NCBI GenBank assembly: GCA_050173345.1
Contig: JBFXKW010000010.1
Location: forward strand, 41,644-105,643
DNA length: 64,000 nucleotides
Origin: SHWC01 sp050173345
GTDB lineage: Bacteria > Pseudomonadota > Alphaproteobacteria > UBA828
Direction: 5' to 3'
A program made the translations under genes and the position numbers. Below are positions 61,101 to 64,000 of this stretch, piece after piece (the first letter of the stretch is position 1; every line of letters begins with the position of its first letter). The notes below the pieces were generated by a model that was not told where the DNA came from, made no database searches, and was given only the letters and a program-made list of their open reading frames with translations.

Positions 61101-61935
61101 TGTGGCACAGGCCCTGTATGAACGCCCCCAGCTCGATAAGCTCGTCGAGCCCGGTCAGCGTTTGGACCGCGTCGGTAAGCTTGCCGCGGCCCTCGTCGAA
61201 GCGAAGTTTGGGCAGCCGCGAAGGCATCAATAAGCCGGCTTCCAGCAGAATAGGTGGGATGTTGAGTTGGGGATCGACCGAATGCGTCATTTTTTTCCCG
61301 TCGAAGGCTCGACAAACGACGGCAGTTGCTCCGGTAGGATTGGCGAAGGTGAGTTCCACGCTAACCTTCGGACCAAGCAGAATTTCCGTGAGGTCCTGGG
61401 GGTAGGTGGCTACCGGCGGCCAATCGCCGGCCTTCGTATCCGCCGTGCCGAAGACGGGCTTTGCTTCATCAGCGGGAGCTTCCGCTTGGTCGCGAGGACG
61501 TTCCCCGGAAAGCGCCCAGACGATCGCCGCAGTGAGCGAGGATTTTCCGCTCCCGTTTGGCCCTTCCAGTAGAATACTGTTCCCTTGGAGTTCGAGCTCG
61601 AAAGGCGCGCCCTTCCAGGCATTCACACCACCGAATCCCTCGGCCTTTATAGAGTGAAGTTTCCATGGTCCGGATTGGGCGGCTGTGCCTCCTGTAGAGA
61701 CCTGCTGAGTAGCGGGGTCGCCAGCAGCGGAATAGGCCGAAGCGAGGCCCTTCACGCAGTCTTCGGGTATGCCTTTGACTTCTCGGACCGTTGAGGACAG
61801 GAGGTAGGCGAAGAGCCTTCGCTGTTTCGGGCTGTCCAAGATGATGGATGTCTTCTTGCCTGCAGCATCCTTCCACTCAATTTTCTTACCCGCTAGAAGG
61901 CTTTGCTCAATCTCGATTTTTGTTAGACGCGCCAT
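58114..61935 (-). CDS. Rad50-like AAA ATPase fused to two LexA/S24-like domains
   Basis: This is a 1273-residue protein. Walker A is GPNGSGKSS (125-133). Coiled coils (about 290-700) are broken by a CPTC zinc hook near 453. Walker B is PLMVLDDPQQTFD near 777, with ILSSHDEQ beyond. The C-terminus reads like two S24 folds. The first (about 1050-1140) has TPTLEPVARSGDLLLV and LVVARSEDRLMARRL, so Thr and Arg replace the Ser-Lys dyad. The second (about 1165-1273) has EGHSAEPHALDKQFLI and SRYFKRL, with Ser and Lys 43 residues apart. GC content is lower than the neighbours, so it is cargo. The S24 assignment is my inference. Confidence 0.72.
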   Translation of the reverse strand: MARLTKIEIEQSLLAGKKIEWKDAAGKKTSIILDSPKQRRLFAYLLSSTVREVKGIPEDCVKGLASAYSAAGDPATQQVSTGGTAAQSGPWKLHSIKAEGFGGVNAWKGAPFELELQGNSILLEGPNGSGKSSLTAAIVWALSGERPRDQAEAPADEAKPVFGTADTKAGDWPPVATYPQDLTEILLGPKVSVELTFANPTGATAVVCRAFDGKKMTHSVDPQLNIPPILLEAGLLMPSRLPKLRFDEGRGKLTDAVQTLTGLDELIELGAFIQGLCHSGRDYLSYKKTELATAKAEFEKQVEAAKTALAAVSIVVRDFKIAETDDPNGAMAKFGKEQIDKAGDLTKVVSDDLAPGLDLADAQTQRQIAIALSGAEGDIESGLAGLQKWKTFESISNSLPAEIRQELAQAVANARTALATAIEFHNKAISDTRYRLKAAAARWHAEHGGGAIDECPTCRHSLKDKPELQAELGELQSAGEAATRKLSDNVIGIMAELEAAVPQAMRRYLSEDVATEPRSDLVRAFEAAFVNADRYQKYLSRCGALSKVALVTAPSTEMKAPALEEETVAGTGAIFGRIARIEKLSSLATWFEVESSLWLKWWKALSAADPLPDGTIPATDPETLSAHVGRIAKSLGEAEPFRLGAEAMRAAWRQGVAARKIEKELEQRQAIADALAPLKNLGNMAEAQARDALDALSARIGQIHSANYLSDTLKFQSAALEKKAGLVVRGQLGAEIRIDATLVANTSWIRGVLWSFIFALREEAVEQMGSDGCPLMVLDDPQQTFDTIHRHRWAEYIATLQAKAPGVQIILSSHDEQFLSFLAVDGVVGRKALIASAGPELGHIGVFEGDELDRRWQRVHKEKTQKAAQDYMAAVRVYIEGMLKLMLRGEDVNVPTFVLGDSREKLTVLHNAKHEPWVRKAFESLAQALGKNVKEIKFIEKAHHSDGAHLGMAEATDVQAYWAKPLRPALERAFRIVREHRALHGGLTALHAMPPTVSLPEGRKAAVGAIKLPLVGSVAALSDGKAADGCVNLQIDGKAKETIELKSNVIYRLTTPTLEPVARSGDLLLVSEFKAPSAKSLVVARSEDRLMARRLEIADNHSDVAVLTASAINPRMISAPVVAKLSTLTMQKIIGVLYDHGKSAFGKAADGEVCDCGGDSYIKVAFANMQGLVEVEGHSAEPHALDKQFLIIANPMPTLEACKKLEDQPVIAEDSSGSRYFKRLRSGGDGLVILESLEIGGGFPPVVLADKPGAASHIQTIWPVLGVLFERPS

Positions 61936-61961
61936 TTAGCCGATCCCGCCATGCAACTGCC

Positions 61962-61990
61962 AGTATATGCCGTTTGCGGGACCTTCGGAA
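61962..61990 (-). promoter_or_regulatory. candidate promoter of the ATPase, at the IS target site
   Basis: On the minus strand TATACT (plus 61962-61967) lies 17 bp after TTCCGA (61985-61990), a poor -35 that is inside the IS target duplication. The start codon is 27 bp downstream. The IS may have changed expression. Confidence 0.35.
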
Positions 61991-63035
61991 AAGGCTTATC
62001 CCCAAAGCTCCGGTGCCACCAGATGTGGTGACGCGGTGTGAGGCTCGTGATAGAACATAACGCGAACATCACGGCCTCGGAGTGCCCCGCGATGACCGAC
62101 TTTCCCCGCTCGCTGCTGGAGTTCCAGAGGCGCTTTCCCGATGAGGCAGCCTGTGCCGCGTACCTGCGGCAAGTGCGCTGGCCGGAGGGCTTCGTGTGCC
62201 CGGCCTGCGGCAGCACCCGAGGCTGGGCACTGGCGACCAAGGCGCACACCCACGAGTGCGCCGACTGCCACAGGCAGACCTCGGTGACGGCCGGCACCGT
62301 GATGCACGGCTCCAAGCTGGCGCTCACCGTCTGGTTCTGGGCCGCCTACCTGATGGCCACCCACTCCAACGGCATCTCGGCCCTGCAAGTCCAGAAGCAG
62401 CTCGGCCTCGGCTCCTACAAGAGCGCCTGGCTGCTGTGTGCCAAGCTGCGCCGCGCCATGGTCGCGCCCGAGCGCTCGCCCCTGGCCGGCCTGGTCGAGG
62501 TCGACGAGGCCACGATCGCCTGCCGCACCAAGGACGACCCGCCGGCCGGCGGCGGCGGCCGCAGCCACCAGGGCAAGCTGCTCATCGCCGGCGCCGTCGA
62601 GGTCGGCGACGGCGGCCCCAATGGCGGCCCAGGCCGCATACGCCTGGCGAAGATCCCGGACTTCTCCGCCCGCAGCCTGCACGCCTTCCTCGCCGCAAAC
62701 CTCGCCGCCGGCGCCACCGCCAAGACCGACGGCTGGGCAAGCTACCCGGGCGCCCCCGACATCACCCACGACCCGCGCGTCGTCGGCAAGATGGCCGCCC
62801 ATGTCGTGCTGCCCTGGGTCCACCGCGTATTCTCCAACCTCAAGACCTGGGCGCTCGGCGTCTACCACGGCCTGCGGCCCCAGCACCTGCAAGCCTACCT
62901 CGACGAGTTCGTGTTCCGATTCAACCGACGCCGGACCAGGCACGCCGCCTTCCGCTCCATTCTCGCCATCGGCGTCACAATCACGCCGGCCACCTACACG
63001 ATGTTGATCGCACCGGAGGGTCAGGGATAAGCCTT
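61991..63035 (+). mobile_element. IS1595-family insertion sequence
   Basis: This is a 1045-bp element. Terminal inverted repeats begin AAGGCTTATCCC at both ends and stay similar for about 31 bp (CTCCGGTGC block shared). An exact 8-bp target duplication, CTTCGGAA, flanks it (61983-61990 and 63036-63043), the length typical for IS1595. The transposase stop codon lies in the right repeat. It is intact and recently inserted, as the duplication is perfect. Confidence 0.92.
62092..63030 (+). CDS. IS1595-family transposase
   Basis: This 312-residue DDE transposase has an N-terminal zinc ribbon (CPACGSTRGW ... HECADCHRQT, about 40-65). The ISXO2-like catalytic domain follows, with VEVDEATIA (first Asp, about 138), AKTDGWASY (second Asp, about 213) and the YLDEFVFRFNRR region (about 268-279) that supplies the acidic/Asn partner. 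ATG 62092 is preferred to 62038 because MTDFPRSLLEFQRRFPDE is the family start. It is complete. Confidence 0.93.
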   Translation: MTDFPRSLLEFQRRFPDEAACAAYLRQVRWPEGFVCPACGSTRGWALATKAHTHECADCHRQTSVTAGTVMHGSKLALTVWFWAAYLMATHSNGISALQVQKQLGLGSYKSAWLLCAKLRRAMVAPERSPLAGLVEVDEATIACRTKDDPPAGGGGRSHQGKLLIAGAVEVGDGGPNGGPGRIRLAKIPDFSARSLHAFLAANLAAGATAKTDGWASYPGAPDITHDPRVVGKMAAHVVLPWVHRVFSNLKTWALGVYHGLRPQHLQAYLDEFVFRFNRRRTRHAAFRSILAIGVTITPATYTMLIAPEGQG

Positions 63036-63043
63036 CTTCGGAA

Positions 63044-64000
63044 ACCCCTGGCATCGACTTGGGTGCCGCTCATGAATGCGTCTGGTCTTGTGGCGAAGGA
63101 GGCCTCTTCCAAGCCGGTCCGAGAGTGGAGTGAGGCGCAAGTCGACTTTAGGGAAAGAAGGGAACTGCCGACACGCGCACTTTCAACTCGCTACTCGCAT
63201 TCCAAGCATGCCGCGCCCCTTAAGTTAAGACGGCACGCCTGATGTCCGCTTAGGGTCAAAATCTGCCTTTCGCCTTCACCTAGATGTGAGCTTGGTGTGG
63301 CGCCCGCGCAGGCAAGCCCGCGCGCCGGGCTCTCGTGAACCGAGCCGCCTCGCGGCGTCTCGGCCCTGGCGGGCTTCGATCCCTGGCGCAGCGCTCACAG
63401 ATGCCGGCTCCGAGAGGCATCAAGGCGAGCCGTGGTGGTCTCCCGTCGGAGTCGTTCCGAGAGATCGGCGTGCAGATCTTCGGCATGCCCCGCTGCGGTG
63501 ATCCGCACGGCTTCGTGGCGGCTATCGGTATCGCGTCCACCGCGCGCGATGAGCATGGATTGCGTCCGTCGTTGCGCCGATCGTGAAGCCGGCATCGGTG
63601 CACTTCAGCCCGATCATCGTCGCGTTCGCCATGAGAATCAGCCTGTCTCATCCCGCGACCGCATTGCCCTGGCAGCCCGTCACCGACTTCGCGCTGCCGT
63701 CTTGAAGGCCCGTGTGACGGGGCGTGGCGGACTCGTCGAAACGGGTCTGGAAGACGGTGGCGACGCGGGTCAGGGGCGGCCGTTCCGGCACGGTCGAGAC
63801 GGAGATGAAGGGGCGCGGGTGCTTCGGCCAGGGTCTCCTTGCATGCTGAGATTCGCAGACCGTCCCTGCATGCCTCTCAAAGCGCTAGAGCCCGCGTCGC
63901 CCCTCTCCAACCTGTCCGGCGAAAGAATTTCCCCGGCCCGCAAGCGGGCCTCCTCGCGGACGCTTCGCTCCAAATTCTCCCGCCTCCCAGGTCCTCCACT
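63044..64000. other. 957-bp stretch with no recognised gene
   Basis: This is the right end of the window. Several short frames exist but none shows family motifs or a ribosome site. A CCGGCCCGCAAGCGGGCC-type hairpin lies near 63935. The region resembles the non-coding spacer between element modules; a broken gene is possible. Confidence 0.4.

Larger units (their letters stand above)
43317..64000. mobile_element. integrative/conjugative element-like region (partial)
   Basis: The order DUF2285-type regulators, XRE, ArdC, ParB, strawberry-notch/methylase, Toprim, DUF2493 is typical of alphaproteobacterial integrative elements. Cargo (AraC + lipoprotein, Rad50-S24 ATPase, IS1595) interrupts it. 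No integrase, relaxase or conjugation genes are inside the window, so the right end lies beyond 64000. The left end may be the tRNA-fMet at 26446, which would make the defence operon part of the element, but no attachment repeat was seen. Confidence 0.6.

Noticed and set aside
63280..63651. Short frames in the right-end region
   Set aside because: Several overlapping frames on both strands, none with a ribosome site or recognisable domain.

Overview
The window is chromosomal DNA from a GC-rich alphaproteobacterium. The evidence is the 16S/23S sequence, the tRNA-Ile/tRNA-Ala spacer order, the ubiG-lysC pairing, the rodZ/hisS/prfA/prmC/DUF4167/clpB order, and the dispersed hairpin repeats. I cannot fix the family without a 16S search.

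Layout. (1) 1-20.5 kb is conserved core: the end of comF, grxC, a Nit1-type amidase, a 1-Cys peroxiredoxin, a small methyltransferase, DUF1178, ubiG, lysC, a nitronate-monooxygenase-like flavoprotein, rodZ, hisS, prfA, prmC, a DUF4167 gene, clpB, an FtsH-type protease, and a large M23 peptidase with five LysM-like modules. Three kinds of structured repeat lie between these genes. One occurs twice and shows compensatory changes between the copies. (2) 20.8-26.5 kb is a complete rrn operon: promoter, 16S, tRNA-Ile, tRNA-Ala, 23S, 5S, tRNA-fMet and terminator. (3) 26.5-43.1 kb is a six-gene minus-strand operon whose genes overlap or nearly touch: a WYL regulator, a 1741-residue DEAD/DUF1998 helicase, an SNF2-type helicase, a 1618-residue Eco57I-type adenine methylase, a Rad50-like ATPase (DUF2326-like) and an HNH nuclease. 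A perfect 10-bp inverted repeat lies just upstream of the regulator. The locus reads as an anti-phage defence system related to DISARM class 1 or Druantia but with a different gene set, and it is the main candidate for a new system. (4) 43.3-64 kb resembles the backbone of an alphaproteobacterial integrative/conjugative element: DUF2285-type regulators (one frameshifted), an XRE regulator, ArdC-like antirestriction, ParB, a strawberry-notch helicase/methylase, a Toprim protein and a DUF2493 protein. Three genes carry a similar hairpin leader with a GAGAGA-type loop. Lower-GC cargo interrupts the backbone: an AraC regulator with a lipoprotein, and a 1273-residue Rad50-like ATPase whose C-terminus looks like two tandem LexA/S24 folds. 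An IS1595-family element with an 8-bp target duplication lies right upstream of that ATPase.

How the parts fit. The core genes are housekeeping (translation, proteostasis, cell wall, aspartate-family amino acids, ubiquinone). The right half is accessory DNA next to the tRNA-fMet gene. It combines a defence operon, an antirestriction gene and a second possible defence ATPase. No integrase, relaxase or conjugation gene lies inside the window, so the ends of the mobile element are not seen. All functions are read from motifs and family knowledge; no database search was run.
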